Positions 18,675-27,251 of a DNA stretch of 64,000 bases are shown here, one piece after another; the stretch's first letter is position 1; every line of letters starts with the position of its first letter. The position numbers and the translations under genes were made by a program. The DNA comes from Streptomyces griseoviridis (GTDB lineage: Bacteria > Actinomycetota > Actinomycetes > Streptomycetales > Streptomycetaceae). The stretch spans positions 8,123,501 through 8,187,500 of the forward strand of contig NZ_CP029078.1 of NCBI RefSeq assembly GCF_005222485.1, written 5' to 3'. A model generated the notes under the pieces. The model saw only the letters and a program-made list of their open reading frames with translations, had not been told where the DNA came from and searched no databases.

Positions 18675-19760
18675 TCAGCAGATCCTCGGGAGCTGTTCGC
18701 CGACGGGGAGTCCGACCACCCGGGTGCCGCCCAGGCCGGTCCTGGCCACCACCATGCCGGGATGCCCGGGGACGACCGTGCCGATCCGGCGGGCACCGCC
18801 GCCCAGCGGATGCGCCGTCATGGCCGCGAGGACCTGGTCGGCCGACTCGCCGGGGACGACGGCGATCAGTTTCCCCTCGTTGGCGACCTGGAGGGGGTCG
18901 AGGCCCAGCAGGCTGCACGCGTCGCGCACCGACTCCGGTACCGGCAGGTCGCGTTCGACCAGTTCGACGCCGACCTCCGAGGCGGTGGCGATCTCGTTGA
19001 GGGAGGCCGCGACGCCTCCCCTGGTGGGGTCGCGCAGCACATGGACGTCGACGCCGGTGGCGAGCAGGGCGGCGACCAGGCCGTGCAGCGGGGCGGTGTC
19101 GCTCTCCACGGCGGTCCCGAACTCCAGGCCCTCACGGCAGCTCATCACCGCCACTCCGTGCACCCCGATGTCACCGCTGATCAGCACGGCGTCCCCGGGG
19201 CGCGCTCGGCGCGGGCCGATCCGCACCCCCTCGGGGACGACGCCGATCCCCGAGGTGTTCACGTACACGCCGTCCCCGCTGCCGCTGTCGACGACCTTGG
19301 TGTCCCCGGTGACGAGCCGGACCCCAGCCGCCCGCGCCGCCGCCCCCATGTCCTGGGCGATCCGGCCGAGTTCGGTGAGGACGGTGCCCTCCTGGAGGAT
19401 GAACGCGCAGGACAGGTAGAGCGGTACGGCGCCCGACATCGCCAGGTCGTTGACCGTGCCGTTCACCGCGAGGTCCCCGATGGACCCGCCGGGGAAGAAC
19501 ATCGGCTTCACGACGAACGAGTCGGTGGAGAAGGCGAGTCGGGTGCCGGCGCCGAGGTCGAGCACGGCGGAGTCGCCCAGTTCGGGCGCTGCCGCGGAAC
19601 CGTACGCCGGGAGGAAGAGGTGCTCGACCAGTTCGGCGGACATCGCTCCGCCGCCGCCGTGGCCCATCACGACGGTCGGGGTCTCGCGCAGCGGCACCGG
19701 GCAGACCCAGTTCTCGAAGTCCGGTGCGGTGGTGGGGGCTTGGTCCGTCGTCTCAGTCAC
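18675..19760 (-). CDS. hypE: Hydrogenase maturation protein HypE (carbamoyl dehydratase)
   Basis: A 361-residue AIR-synthase-fold protein. The GHGGGGAMS motif occurs near the N-terminus and the polypeptide ends in the diagnostic Pro-Arg-Ile-Cys, whose C-terminal Cys receives the carbamoyl group from HypF and is dehydrated with ATP to thiocyanate. This is the CN donor for the active-site iron. GTG was chosen as start because it overlaps the hypD stop (GTGA) and leaves a short variable N-tail before the conserved core. Confidence 0.97.
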   Translation of the reverse strand: MTETTDQAPTTAPDFENWVCPVPLRETPTVVMGHGGGGAMSAELVEHLFLPAYGSAAAPELGDSAVLDLGAGTRLAFSTDSFVVKPMFFPGGSIGDLAVNGTVNDLAMSGAVPLYLSCAFILQEGTVLTELGRIAQDMGAAARAAGVRLVTGDTKVVDSGSGDGVYVNTSGIGVVPEGVRIGPRRARPGDAVLISGDIGVHGVAVMSCREGLEFGTAVESDTAPLHGLVAALLATGVDVHVLRDPTRGGVAASLNEIATASEVGVELVERDLPVPESVRDACSLLGLDPLQVANEGKLIAVVPGESADQVLAAMTAHPLGGGARRIGTVVPGHPGMVVARTGLGGTRVVGLPVGEQLPRIC

Positions 19761-20860
19761 TTCGCCTCGACCAGTTCCAGTCGGCGGTACGCGTGGTACG
19801 CGGCGCACGCGCCCTCGGAGGACACCATGGTGGCGCCCAGGGGATTCCTCGGAGTGCACTCCTTGCCGAACGCCGCGCACTCGTGCGGCTTGATGAGTCC
19901 CTGGAGCACCTCGCCCGAGCGGCAGAGCGAGGACTCGGCGGTGCGGATCGCCTCCACGTCGAACCGGTTCTCGGCGTCGAACTCCGCGTACTTTTGGGCC
20001 AGTCGCCATCCGCTGCGGGGGATCGTGCCGATGCCGCGCCAGGTCCTGTCGGTGACCTCGAAGACGTCCCGCAGCATCTCCTTGGCGGGCAGATTGCCCT
20101 CGTCGCGCACGGCGCGCGGGTAGGCGTTCTCCATCTCGTGGCGGCCCGCTTCGAGTTGGAGGACCGTGCGGCGGATCCCTTCGAGGATGTCGAGCGGCTC
20201 GAACCCCGTGACGACGATGGGCACCCGGTACTTCTCGGCGAGCGCCGGATACTCCGAGGTCCCCATCACGCTGCACACGTGCCCGGCGGCCAGGAACGCC
20301 TGCACCCGGCAGGTGGGGGACTCCATGATGGCCGCGATGGCGGGCGGCACCAGGACGTGCGAGACGAGCAGCGAGAAGTTGCGCACGCCGAGCCGCCGCG
20401 CCTGATGGACCGTCATGGCGTTGGCGGGGGCGGTCGTCTCGAAGCCGATGCCGAAGAACACGACCTCCTTGTCGGGGTTCTCCCGCGCGATCCTCAGGGC
20501 GTCGAGCGGGGAGTACACGACCCGGACGTCGCCGCCCGCGCTCTTGACGGAGAACAGGTCCTGCCCGCTGCCCGGCACCCGCAGCATGTCGCCGAAGGAG
20601 CAGAAGACGACGCCGGGGCGGGCGGCGATGGCGAGCGCCCGGTCGATGATCTCCAGCGGGGTCACACAGACGGGGCATCCCGGTCCGTGAATCAACTCGA
20701 TCTGCTCGGGCAGGAGTTGGTCGATGCCGTGTCGGATGATCGAGTGGGTCTGGCCGCCGCAGACCTCCATCATCGCCATCGGCCGGGTGGTGGCCGCGTG
20801 GATCTGCTGGAGCAGGCGCTCGGCCAGCTGGGGGTCGCTGAACTCGTCCAGGTACTTCAC
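19757..20860 (-). CDS. hypD: Hydrogenase maturation protein HypD (Fe(CN)2CO scaffold)
   Basis: A 367-residue protein with the HypD signatures [18 protein letters not shown] and, toward the C-terminus, a cysteine-containing [4Fe-4S] region. It forms the scaffold with HypC on which the Fe(CN)2CO unit is built. The start is GTG at 20860 (YLDEF follows), overlapping the hypC stop; longer upstream frames are shadows across hypC. Order C-D-E with 4-base overlaps supports fixed-ratio translation. Confidence 0.97.
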   Translation of the reverse strand: MKYLDEFSDPQLAERLLQQIHAATTRPMAMMEVCGGQTHSIIRHGIDQLLPEQIELIHGPGCPVCVTPLEIIDRALAIAARPGVVFCSFGDMLRVPGSGQDLFSVKSAGGDVRVVYSPLDALRIARENPDKEVVFFGIGFETTAPANAMTVHQARRLGVRNFSLLVSHVLVPPAIAAIMESPTCRVQAFLAAGHVCSVMGTSEYPALAEKYRVPIVVTGFEPLDILEGIRRTVLQLEAGRHEMENAYPRAVRDEGNLPAKEMLRDVFEVTDRTWRGIGTIPRSGWRLAQKYAEFDAENRFDVEAIRTAESSLCRSGEVLQGLIKPHECAAFGKECTPRNPLGATMVSSEGACAAYHAYRRLELVEAK

Positions 20861-21153
20861 CGTTCGGCTCCTTCCGGGGTGTCCAGCTGTCGGGCGGCCA
20901 GTGCGAAGCCGTCGCCGAACTCCTCTTCCAGGAGCCCGAGTCGCTCGAAGGTGGCGAGGGTCTCCCGCGCGGACGCCTCGTCGAGCCGCTGGATGGCGAA
21001 GCCGACGTGCACGACGACGTACTCGCCGACCGCCGCGTCGGGCACGTACTGGAGGCAGACCTCCTTGCGTACCCCGCCGAAGTCGACCTCGGCCATCAGC
21101 GCGCCGTCGACCTCGGCGGTCCGCAGGACCCGCCCGGGAACTGCCAGACACAT
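20857..21153 (-). CDS. hypC: Hydrogenase maturation chaperone HypC (stand-alone copy)
   Basis: A 98-residue small chaperone beginning MCLAVPG, with Cys 2 as the ligand that binds the iron precursor and hands it to HypD and the large subunit. It is longer than minimal HypC proteins, with a helical C-terminal tail ending in EGAER. This is the second HypC sequence of the locus: another is fused to the N-terminus of HypF just upstream. A GAAGG-type ribosome site sits before the ATG. Confidence 0.96.
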   Translation of the reverse strand: MCLAVPGRVLRTAEVDGALMAEVDFGGVRKEVCLQYVPDAAVGEYVVVHVGFAIQRLDEASARETLATFERLGLLEEEFGDGFALAARQLDTPEGAER

Positions 21154-21183
21154 GGTGCCTTCCTTCTCTACGGTCGTGGGTTG

Positions 21184-21198
21184 CCCGTGTCACACGGG
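21184..21198. other. Short hairpin between hypCF and hypC
   Basis: CCCGTG and CACGGG arms (21184-21189 and 21193-21198) separated by three bases lie in the only sizeable gap (73 bases) inside the leftward hyp gene run. It may be a weak intercistronic hairpin. The stem is only 6 bp and no U-run follows. Confidence 0.3.
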
Positions 21199-21226
21199 TG
21201 GTTGCACGGGAGGCGGGCGCGGGGTG

Positions 21227-23806
21227 TCAGCCGCCGGCCGCCGCGATGAGCAGTTGCCCGAAGGCGAGGCCGCCGTCGTTGGGCGGCAGCAGGCGGGGCC
21301 GCAGGACGGTGAAACCCCCTGCTTCCAGGGCGTATTGGGTCTCTGTGAGGAGCTTCGCGTTCTGGAACACGCCGCCCCCGAGCACCACCACGTCGAGACC
21401 GCTCCGCTCCCGGCACAGACCGGCCAGGTCGACGGTGAGGCGGGCGACGGCGGTGTGGAAGCGCGCCGCGATCACCTCCCGCGCGGTACCGGCCCGTACG
21501 TCGGCGACCACCGCGCGGATCACAGGACCGGGGTCGGCGCGCACCGGATCACCGGGTCCCGGCCCGGTCAGGGTGCCGAAGGCGTACCCGTGCCCCGGGT
21601 CATCGGCGGGCGCCGACCTCGCCAGGTTCTCCAGCTCGATCGCGGCCTGCGCCTCGTACGCGACCTCGTGCCTGACCCCCGCGAGGGAGGCCACCGCGTC
21701 GAAGAGGCGGCCCATGCTCGACGTCGGCACACAGCCGAAGCCGGTCGCGAACTGGTGGGCCAGCACGTTCCGTTCGGTCTCCGGGCAGGCCGCCACCGGG
21801 GGCAGCTCCTCGTCCCAGCCGACCCCCGCGGCCCGCAGATGCGCGAGCGCCATCCGGTACGGCCGCAGCACGCTGGCGTCACCCCCGGCCAGCGGCACGT
21901 ACGCCAGCTGGGCGGCGCGCCGGTACGACTTGTAGCCCGCGATCAGCGCCTCACCGCCCCACACCGCGCCGTCGGTGCCGTGTCCGGTGCCGTCGAAGGC
22001 GAAGCCGATGACGCTCTCACCGGGACCGAGCCCGTGCTCGCCCATGACCGACGCGATGTGCGCGTGATGGTGCTGCACCGTCCGCACCGCCCGCCCGCGG
22101 GCGTGGGTGCGGGCCCAGGTGCCCGACCGGTAACCGGGGTGCCGGTCGGCCACCAACTGCTCGGGCTCGACGCCGGTCAGCAGCGTGAGATGGTCCGCGG
22201 TCCGGGTGAGCGCCTCGACGGTGGAGAGGTCGTCCAGGTCGCCGATGTGCTGGCTGACCCAGGCGTAGCCACCCTCGCCCAGCGCGCAGGTGTTCTTCAG
22301 GTCGGCGCCCGCCGCGAGCAGCGGCGGCACCTCGAAGGGCAGCGCGAGGGGCAGCGGGGCGTGGCCGCGGGCGCGCCGGACCGGCAGTTCGGCGCCCGCG
22401 ACGAACCGGCTGACGGAGTCGTCGCAGGGGATCCGGATCGCCCGGTCGTGCCGCAGCCAGGCGTCGACGAGCGGGGCGAGTTCGGTCAGCGCCTGCGCGT
22501 CGTCGATGACGATCGGCTCGCCCGAGCGGTTGCCCGACGTCATCACGAGGACGTCGGGGCCGGGTCGGTCGCCGTCGAGTCCGAAGAGGAGGACGTGCAG
22601 CGGGGTGTAGGGGAGCAGCATGCCGAGGTCCGGGCTGCCGGGCGCCACCGCGTCGGCAACTCGGGTGCTGCCGGGGCCTGTTCGGCGGGGGAGCAGCACG
22701 ATCGGCTTCCTCGCGCCGGTGAGGAGCGCCTGCTCGTCCTCGGTCATGGTGACGAGTTCCCCGGCGACGTCGAGGTTCGCGGCCATCACGGCGAACGGCT
22801 TGCCGCCGCGCCGTTTGCGGCGCCGCAGCCGGGCGACGGCCGTCTCGTCGCGGGCGTCGCAGGCGAGGTGGTAGCCGCCGAGCCCCTTGACCGCGACGAT
22901 CCCGCCGTCGGCGAGCAACTTCCGTGCGGCGCGCAGCGCTTCGTCCCCGTGCAGGGGCTCCTCGCTCACGGCGTCGATGAGTTCGAGGCGCGGGCCGCAG
23001 TCGTGACAGGCGATCGGCTGGGCGTGGAACCTGCGGTCGCGCGGGTCCTCGTACTCGGTGCGGCACGCGGCGCACATCGGGAACGCGGCCATCGTCGTCG
23101 CGGCGCGGTCGTAGGGCAGGCCGGTGACGATCGTGAACCGTGGCCCGCAGTGCGTGCAGGTGATGAAGGGGTGACGGTGGCGGCGGTCGCCGGGGTCGCG
23201 GAGTTCGGCCAGGCAGTCCTGGCAGGTCGCGGTGTCGGGGGAGACGAGGGTACGGGCCCGGCCGGTCGCCGCGGTGTCGGCGATGGTGAACCCGGCGTCA
23301 CCCGCGAGCGGCAGGTCGGTCTCCGTCACGGACTCCACGGCCGCGAGCGGCGGCGGCCCGGTCCGCAGCCGGTGCCCGAACTCCGTCACCGCGTCGAGGT
23401 CACCCTCCACCTCGGCGAGGACCCCGGTGCCGGTGTTGGCGACCGAGCCGGTGAGGGCGAGCGCGGAGGCCGTGACATAGACGAACGGGCGGAAGCCCAC
23501 GCCCTGTACCACCCCGCGCACCTCGAACCGCCGTCGGACCAGGGCCTGTCGGGCGGGCGGCACCTCCTCGTCGCAGCTGCCGGCGCCCATCATCCGAAGC
23601 CCCGACAGCGCCTGTTCGGCCTTCGTCTCGTCGATGATCTCCACCGCGAAGCCCATGTGGAGCAGGACCCAGTCGCCGGCCGCGGGGGGCGCGTCGAGCA
23701 TGCCGACGTTGACGCGGCGCCCGGCGCCCTCCACGTCGACGAGCGCGAGCTGGTCCGCGTACCCCTCGACCAGCTCCACGACGCGACCCGGAATGCCGAG
23801 ACACAT
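21227..23806 (-). CDS. hypF: HypC-HypF fusion: carbamoyltransferase with N-terminal HypC domain
   Basis: An 859-residue protein, roughly 85-100 residues longer than usual HypF. It opens with a complete HypC-like domain (MCLGIPG, HMGFA, residues 1 to about 80). HypF follows: acylphosphatase domain (RRRFEVRGVVQGVGFRPF near 92-109), two zinc-finger-like CxxC clusters, a YrdC-like nucleotide-binding domain, and a Kae1-like C-terminal domain (HHHAHIASVMGEH, GGGVFQN). HypF uses carbamoyl phosphate and ATP to carbamoylate the HypE C-terminal Cys. The single open frame, with no stop or slippery run at the junction, argues for a genuine fusion. It begins two bases inside the end of the maturation protease gene. 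Confidence 0.95.
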   Translation of the reverse strand: MCLGIPGRVVELVEGYADQLALVDVEGAGRRVNVGMLDAPPAAGDWVLLHMGFAVEIIDETKAEQALSGLRMMGAGSCDEEVPPARQALVRRRFEVRGVVQGVGFRPFVYVTASALALTGSVANTGTGVLAEVEGDLDAVTEFGHRLRTGPPPLAAVESVTETDLPLAGDAGFTIADTAATGRARTLVSPDTATCQDCLAELRDPGDRRHRHPFITCTHCGPRFTIVTGLPYDRAATTMAAFPMCAACRTEYEDPRDRRFHAQPIACHDCGPRLELIDAVSEEPLHGDEALRAARKLLADGGIVAVKGLGGYHLACDARDETAVARLRRRKRRGGKPFAVMAANLDVAGELVTMTEDEQALLTGARKPIVLLPRRTGPGSTRVADAVAPGSPDLGMLLPYTPLHVLLFGLDGDRPGPDVLVMTSGNRSGEPIVIDDAQALTELAPLVDAWLRHDRAIRIPCDDSVSRFVAGAELPVRRARGHAPLPLALPFEVPPLLAAGADLKNTCALGEGGYAWVSQHIGDLDDLSTVEALTRTADHLTLLTGVEPEQLVADRHPGYRSGTWARTHARGRAVRTVQHHHAHIASVMGEHGLGPGESVIGFAFDGTGHGTDGAVWGGEALIAGYKSYRRAAQLAYVPLAGGDASVLRPYRMALAHLRAAGVGWDEELPPVAACPETERNVLAHQFATGFGCVPTSSMGRLFDAVASLAGVRHEVAYEAQAAIELENLARSAPADDPGHGYAFGTLTGPGPGDPVRADPGPVIRAVVADVRAGTAREVIAARFHTAVARLTVDLAGLCRERSGLDVVVLGGGVFQNAKLLTETQYALEAGGFTVLRPRLLPPNDGGLAFGQLLIAAAGG

Positions 23807-23808
23807 GA

Positions 23809-24351
23809 TCAGGACCTCCGGGTCCGTTCGGGCGCGGGTGTACGGGCGGGGTGCGGTGCGGGGCAGTGGCCGGCCGCGGTCAGCCGGGCGAGCAGCGCCC
23901 GTACCTCCGCGACCGCCGAGGGGACGGCCGCGGCGACCGCCTCGCTGAGACCGATGCCCTCGTCGACATCGGCGGGGGTGCAGCCCACGAGGTGGGTCAG
24001 CGGGAGCGTACCGCCAAGTTTGGTGAGATTTGCCAGCACTGCGACCGGATTCATGCCGTGTGCGTCGAATTCACCCGTACCGAGGTCGCCGGGACCGACC
24101 TTGAGCACGGTCAGCTCACCGGGCGGACCGCCACCCGCGTAGGCGTCCACCAGCACCAGCGCGTCGTACCCGGTGAGCAGGTCGTAGGCGAGGTGCATGC
24201 CCCGGATGCCGTAGTCGACGACGCGGACACCGGCGGGCAGCGGCTCGCCCGCACCGGCCCCGAGCCCGCGCACGACCTCGGGGCCGAAGCCGTCGTCGCC
24301 GAGGAAGATATTGCCGATGCCGGCGACGAGCACGCCGTTGGTCACGCTCAC
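23809..24351 (-). CDS. [NiFe]-hydrogenase maturation endopeptidase
   Basis: A 180-residue HybD/HupD-family protease that clips the C-terminal tail of the large subunit after nickel insertion. The N-terminus has the GIGNIFLGDDGFG motif with the first metal-ligand acid. A second acid (VDYGIRG) and a His-containing region (HLVGCTPADVDEG) follow in the family order. The start is taken as GTG at 24351 because it overlaps the stop of the upstream small gene (GTGA) and sits just before the conserved core. Confidence 0.93.
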   Translation of the reverse strand: MSVTNGVLVAGIGNIFLGDDGFGPEVVRGLGAGAGEPLPAGVRVVDYGIRGMHLAYDLLTGYDALVLVDAYAGGGPPGELTVLKVGPGDLGTGEFDAHGMNPVAVLANLTKLGGTLPLTHLVGCTPADVDEGIGLSEAVAAAVPSAVAEVRALLARLTAAGHCPAPHPARTPAPERTRRS

Positions 24352-24467
24352 ATGGAGCGCATTCTGACGTACCTGCGGATGTCGGGGATCGACCGCAGGC
24401 CGACCACGACGGCGACCGCCGCGACGGCGGCGGCCACACCCGTGGTGACCAGTCCCAGGATTCTCAC
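24348..24467 (-). CDS. 39-residue single-span membrane protein
   Basis: A small gene with GTG start overlapping the upstream stop and an AAGGAGA ribosome site at about 24475-24481. The product has one hydrophobic segment (about residues 3-22, Ala/Val-rich) followed by a basic tail (RSIPDIRRYVRMRSM). Similar tiny proteins with a C-terminal IRRY-x-RMR tail exist in actinobacteria (I recall a DUF6893 label, not certain). Operon position suggests a membrane-tethering or accessory role for the hydrogenase, which has no obvious membrane subunit here; this is inference. Confidence 0.7.
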   Translation of the reverse strand: MRILGLVTTGVAAAVAAVAVVVGLRSIPDIRRYVRMRSM

Positions 24468-25867
24468 GATGGGTTCTCCTTCCGCACCTGCGTTGCGTCG
24501 GTGCTGCCTTGACCGAAGTCGCCGGGCAGCGGCTCCAGTTCGTCGGGGGTGAAGTAGAAGTAGCGGCCGTACCAGTCGTGCAGGTCGGCCGCCGGGTCGT
24601 CGACGAGGACAAGGGCGACGTGCACGCCGCCGTCGACGTCCGAGAGCACGGCCGTCACCCGCGCGACCTGCCCGGCGAAGAACAGGTCCTGGGCGTCGGC
24701 GCGGCGCCGGGGACGGACCCGGACGAGGCTGCCCTTGGCGACGGCGACCCCGTCGACGAGGACGCTGTCGGACTCGGGTGACACGGACGCGTCGGCGGCC
24801 GGGTCCCACCACGGGGCGCCACCGGTGTCGAAGGCGTCCGGGCCCCGGCCCTGCGGGTCGCGCAACAGGCCGTGCAACTGCTGGAGTTCACCCGGGGCCA
24901 TCGCGTCGCAGCGGTCGATGATCTCGCGGGCCCGGGGGTCGGTGGCCCGCGCCTCCGCCTTCTCCGCCTCCGTCATCGTCATCACCCGCAGCGTGAGGAT
25001 CTCGTCGATCTCCGTGGAGTCGAAGAGGGCACCGGTGCTCTGCTCGGCGATCTCCGGGTGGTCGTAGAGGATGATCGGTGCCCCCAGCACGGTGTCCGTC
25101 GAGCCCTTCGGCCCGGCCAGCACCGGCCAGCACCGCCGCTGTTCGCAGCGCGCCGCGGCGGCCGCCGCCTGCCGCGGGGGTTCGCGCAGCGACACGAACG
25201 CGGCGCCCCGCGCCTGGAGGAGCAGATGGGTGCCGATGAGGGAGGCGTGGATCGCGGCGTCCTTGTCGGCGACGGCCCCGGCGTGCTCGTTGTCCACACG
25301 GACCGACAGCCGCAGCAGACCGTCGTCCTCCTCCACCCGGGTGCGGACCCGCACGGTCAGGGCGTCACGGCCGCGCACGATCCGGCCGACCGCGGAGCCG
25401 TCGGCGTCCGTGAGGATCTCGGTCTCCTCGCCACCGGCGACCGTACGGACCTGATCCGTGGACCCGGCCAACGGCAGCGCGCCCAGGTCGACTTCGCACT
25501 CCACGGCCTCGTCCCAGGTCAGCACCGAGCGACCGGCCACCACCAGTTCGGCGACGGCCGTCTCACCGCCGTCCGCGTCCCGGCGCAGCACCTGACGCAC
25601 CTGGTGCTGGAGGAACCGCAGCAGGACCGTCACCTCGCCGGGGCCCGGCGCGTCCGCGGGCACCGCGAGCAGGCACTGCATCGCCATGCCCGGGTCCTCC
25701 GCGAAACTCGCGGGCGCCGCCGCGGGCGGTCCGAGCACCCCGAACTGCCAACGCGACTGGTTCTTGTGGGAGCTGGCCCGGTACGGGTACAGCAAGTACC
25801 CCTCGTACAGCACCGCGTCGGCGACCTCCCGCACCGGGTCGAGATCGATCGGAGTCACCGGGGTCAC
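24464..25867 (-). CDS. Conserved hydrogenase-operon protein of unknown function (467 aa)
   Basis: A soluble, largely beta/alpha protein with a conserved N-terminal stretch (LYEGYLLYPYRASSHKNQSRW) and a C-terminal domain ending with an SH3-like RVRPRR..DWYGRYFYFTPDELEPL region. No signal peptide, membrane segment, cofactor motif or Cys cluster was found. The start GTG overlaps the previous stop and its own stop overlaps the 39-aa gene, so it is co-translated within the hydrogenase set. I do not recognise a characterised relative; a structural or assembly role is the most that context allows. Confidence 0.85.
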   Translation of the reverse strand: MTPVTPIDLDPVREVADAVLYEGYLLYPYRASSHKNQSRWQFGVLGPPAAAPASFAEDPGMAMQCLLAVPADAPGPGEVTVLLRFLQHQVRQVLRRDADGGETAVAELVVAGRSVLTWDEAVECEVDLGALPLAGSTDQVRTVAGGEETEILTDADGSAVGRIVRGRDALTVRVRTRVEEDDGLLRLSVRVDNEHAGAVADKDAAIHASLIGTHLLLQARGAAFVSLREPPRQAAAAAARCEQRRCWPVLAGPKGSTDTVLGAPIILYDHPEIAEQSTGALFDSTEIDEILTLRVMTMTEAEKAEARATDPRAREIIDRCDAMAPGELQQLHGLLRDPQGRGPDAFDTGGAPWWDPAADASVSPESDSVLVDGVAVAKGSLVRVRPRRRADAQDLFFAGQVARVTAVLSDVDGGVHVALVLVDDPAADLHDWYGRYFYFTPDELEPLPGDFGQGSTDATQVRKENPS

Positions 25868-26556
25868 CGGACCACCTCATCGAGTTCGTCGGCGTCGGCA
25901 CCGGCCGCGCCCGCCAGCAGAGTGCGCACCGTCTCGTCCCAGCTGATCAGGCCGTGCCGCTCACGGAACTCCGCGAAGCTGCTGAGCACGTCGTGCTCCA
26001 GCCTGATCCACCCGGACCGCGGGAAATGGAAGTCGATCACCTGCCGCCACACGGCGACCGGCAGCTCGTACCGCGCCTCGCAGTCCCAGGGCACCTGCCG
26101 CACCCCGAACCCCGAACCGCCGTCCCCGGTGCCCTTGGTGAAGACCGTGCCGGAGAACAGCAGGGAGACCGGGACGGTGCCGGCGCCGAGCGCGTGCAGA
26201 TAGCGCGAGCCGACGACGTCGAAGTCATAGGTGCACGGCAGCGCGAGGTCGACCTCGGTGGTGCCGGTGAACCCCTGCACGGTGGTGTTGCACTGCATCC
26301 ACAGGAACGGCCGCAGCGTGTCCGACCACCGCTCGCGCCCCCCGAACAGCCCTCGCAGACCTTCCTGTTCGGCCTGGTCGTAGGGGCGCCGCTGCGGTTC
26401 GATACGGACCTGGCAGCGCAGCACGATCGCGTGGATCCGCTCGCCCGAGCCGTCCTCGATCCGTACCCGCGCGGTCAGTTGAGGCGCCGCGCTGTACGGC
26501 TCGGCGACCACGTCCCGTACGGAGAAGGCGAGTTCCGAGGTGTCGGGCCCGGTCAT
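25864..26556 (-). CDS. Conserved hydrogenase-operon protein (DUF6084-like)
   Basis: A 230-residue soluble protein, no signal peptide, with an Ig-like beta-rich pattern (LTARVRIEDGSGERIHAI, LRCQVRIEPQRR) and conserved WMQCNTTVQGF and LPCTYDFDV segments. I associate this family with DUF6084, commonly next to actinobacterial group 1h hydrogenases; function is unknown. It starts at ATG overlapping the stop of the DUF5947-like gene and is coupled downstream by GTGA. No catalytic residues can be assigned. Confidence 0.82.
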   Translation of the reverse strand: MTGPDTSELAFSVRDVVAEPYSAAPQLTARVRIEDGSGERIHAIVLRCQVRIEPQRRPYDQAEQEGLRGLFGGRERWSDTLRPFLWMQCNTTVQGFTGTTEVDLALPCTYDFDVVGSRYLHALGAGTVPVSLLFSGTVFTKGTGDGGSGFGVRQVPWDCEARYELPVAVWRQVIDFHFPRSGWIRLEHDVLSSFAEFRERHGLISWDETVRTLLAGAAGADADELDEVVR

Positions 26557-27251
26557 GAGACATCGTCCACGGCGGTCGGGGAAGCGGTCGCTGAGGGCAC
26601 GTCCGCCGGTCTGCTGCGCGCGCCGACCTGTTCGAAGAACGCGTCCATGGCGGCGTGCGCCTCCTGCCCGCCGTCGAAACCGCGCCACAGCGTCCGCAGC
26701 CTGCCGACGAGTTCGTAGCACGCGTCGATCGGGACCAGATGACACGACGTCACGCCCGCCCGCCCGCCGCACTCGGTACGCCGCACCAGCAGCGCCTCGA
26801 CATCCGGGCGCACGGTGGCCAGTTCGGGACGCGCCTGGACGAGGGCGGTCCAGGCGGCGAGCGGCAGCTCCGACTCCGTCGCCCCGGCCGGCCCGGGATA
26901 GAACGCGACGACGCGTTCCTGGACGGAGTTGCGGAACAGGAAGGCGAGACCCACCGGGATCTCCAGCTCGTCCCAGGCCCGTGCGTCCAGGGGGAGTTGA
27001 TCGAAGCTGAGATACCGGTCGGGCACCGCGCGGTAGCGCAGCCGTGCCCCGTCGTCCGTGAACAGCAGCCAGCAGGCCCGGCAGCAGCACATCAGAGTGC
27101 GGTTCTCCAGGGCGACCACATGCTGGTGCTCCGCGCCGACCGGCACGGCGCACATCTCGCAGCGCTCCTCGGTGGGAGGCGCGGGACGGTTGCGGCTGAG
27201 CCGCAGCAGCGCGGCGGCCGGCGACGCCGAGCGTCCGGCGGGCGCGGTCAC
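26553..27251 (-). CDS. Conserved hydrogenase-operon protein with Cys motifs (DUF5947-like)
   Basis: A 232-residue protein with an N-terminal CEMC pair near residue 27 and a CCCRAC cluster about 30 residues later, suggesting a zinc or Fe-S site, followed by an alpha/beta domain and LVPIDACYELVGRLR. I associate it with DUF5947, found with DUF6084 in these operons. The GTG start overlaps the NifU/Rieske-like gene stop. A metal- or cluster-related accessory role is plausible but unproven. Confidence 0.82.
   Translation of the reverse strand: MTAPAGRSASPAAALLRLSRNRPAPPTEERCEMCAVPVGAEHQHVVALENRTLMCCCRACWLLFTDDGARLRYRAVPDRYLSFDQLPLDARAWDELEIPVGLAFLFRNSVQERVVAFYPGPAGATESELPLAAWTALVQARPELATVRPDVEALLVRRTECGGRAGVTSCHLVPIDACYELVGRLRTLWRGFDGGQEAHAAMDAFFEQVGARSRPADVPSATASPTAVDDVS

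Noticed and set aside
19724..24142. A 1472-codon open frame on the plus strand across the hyp genes
   Set aside because: It runs opposite clearly conserved HypC, HypD, HypE and HypF. Its sequence is His/Arg/Gly-rich and domain-free.
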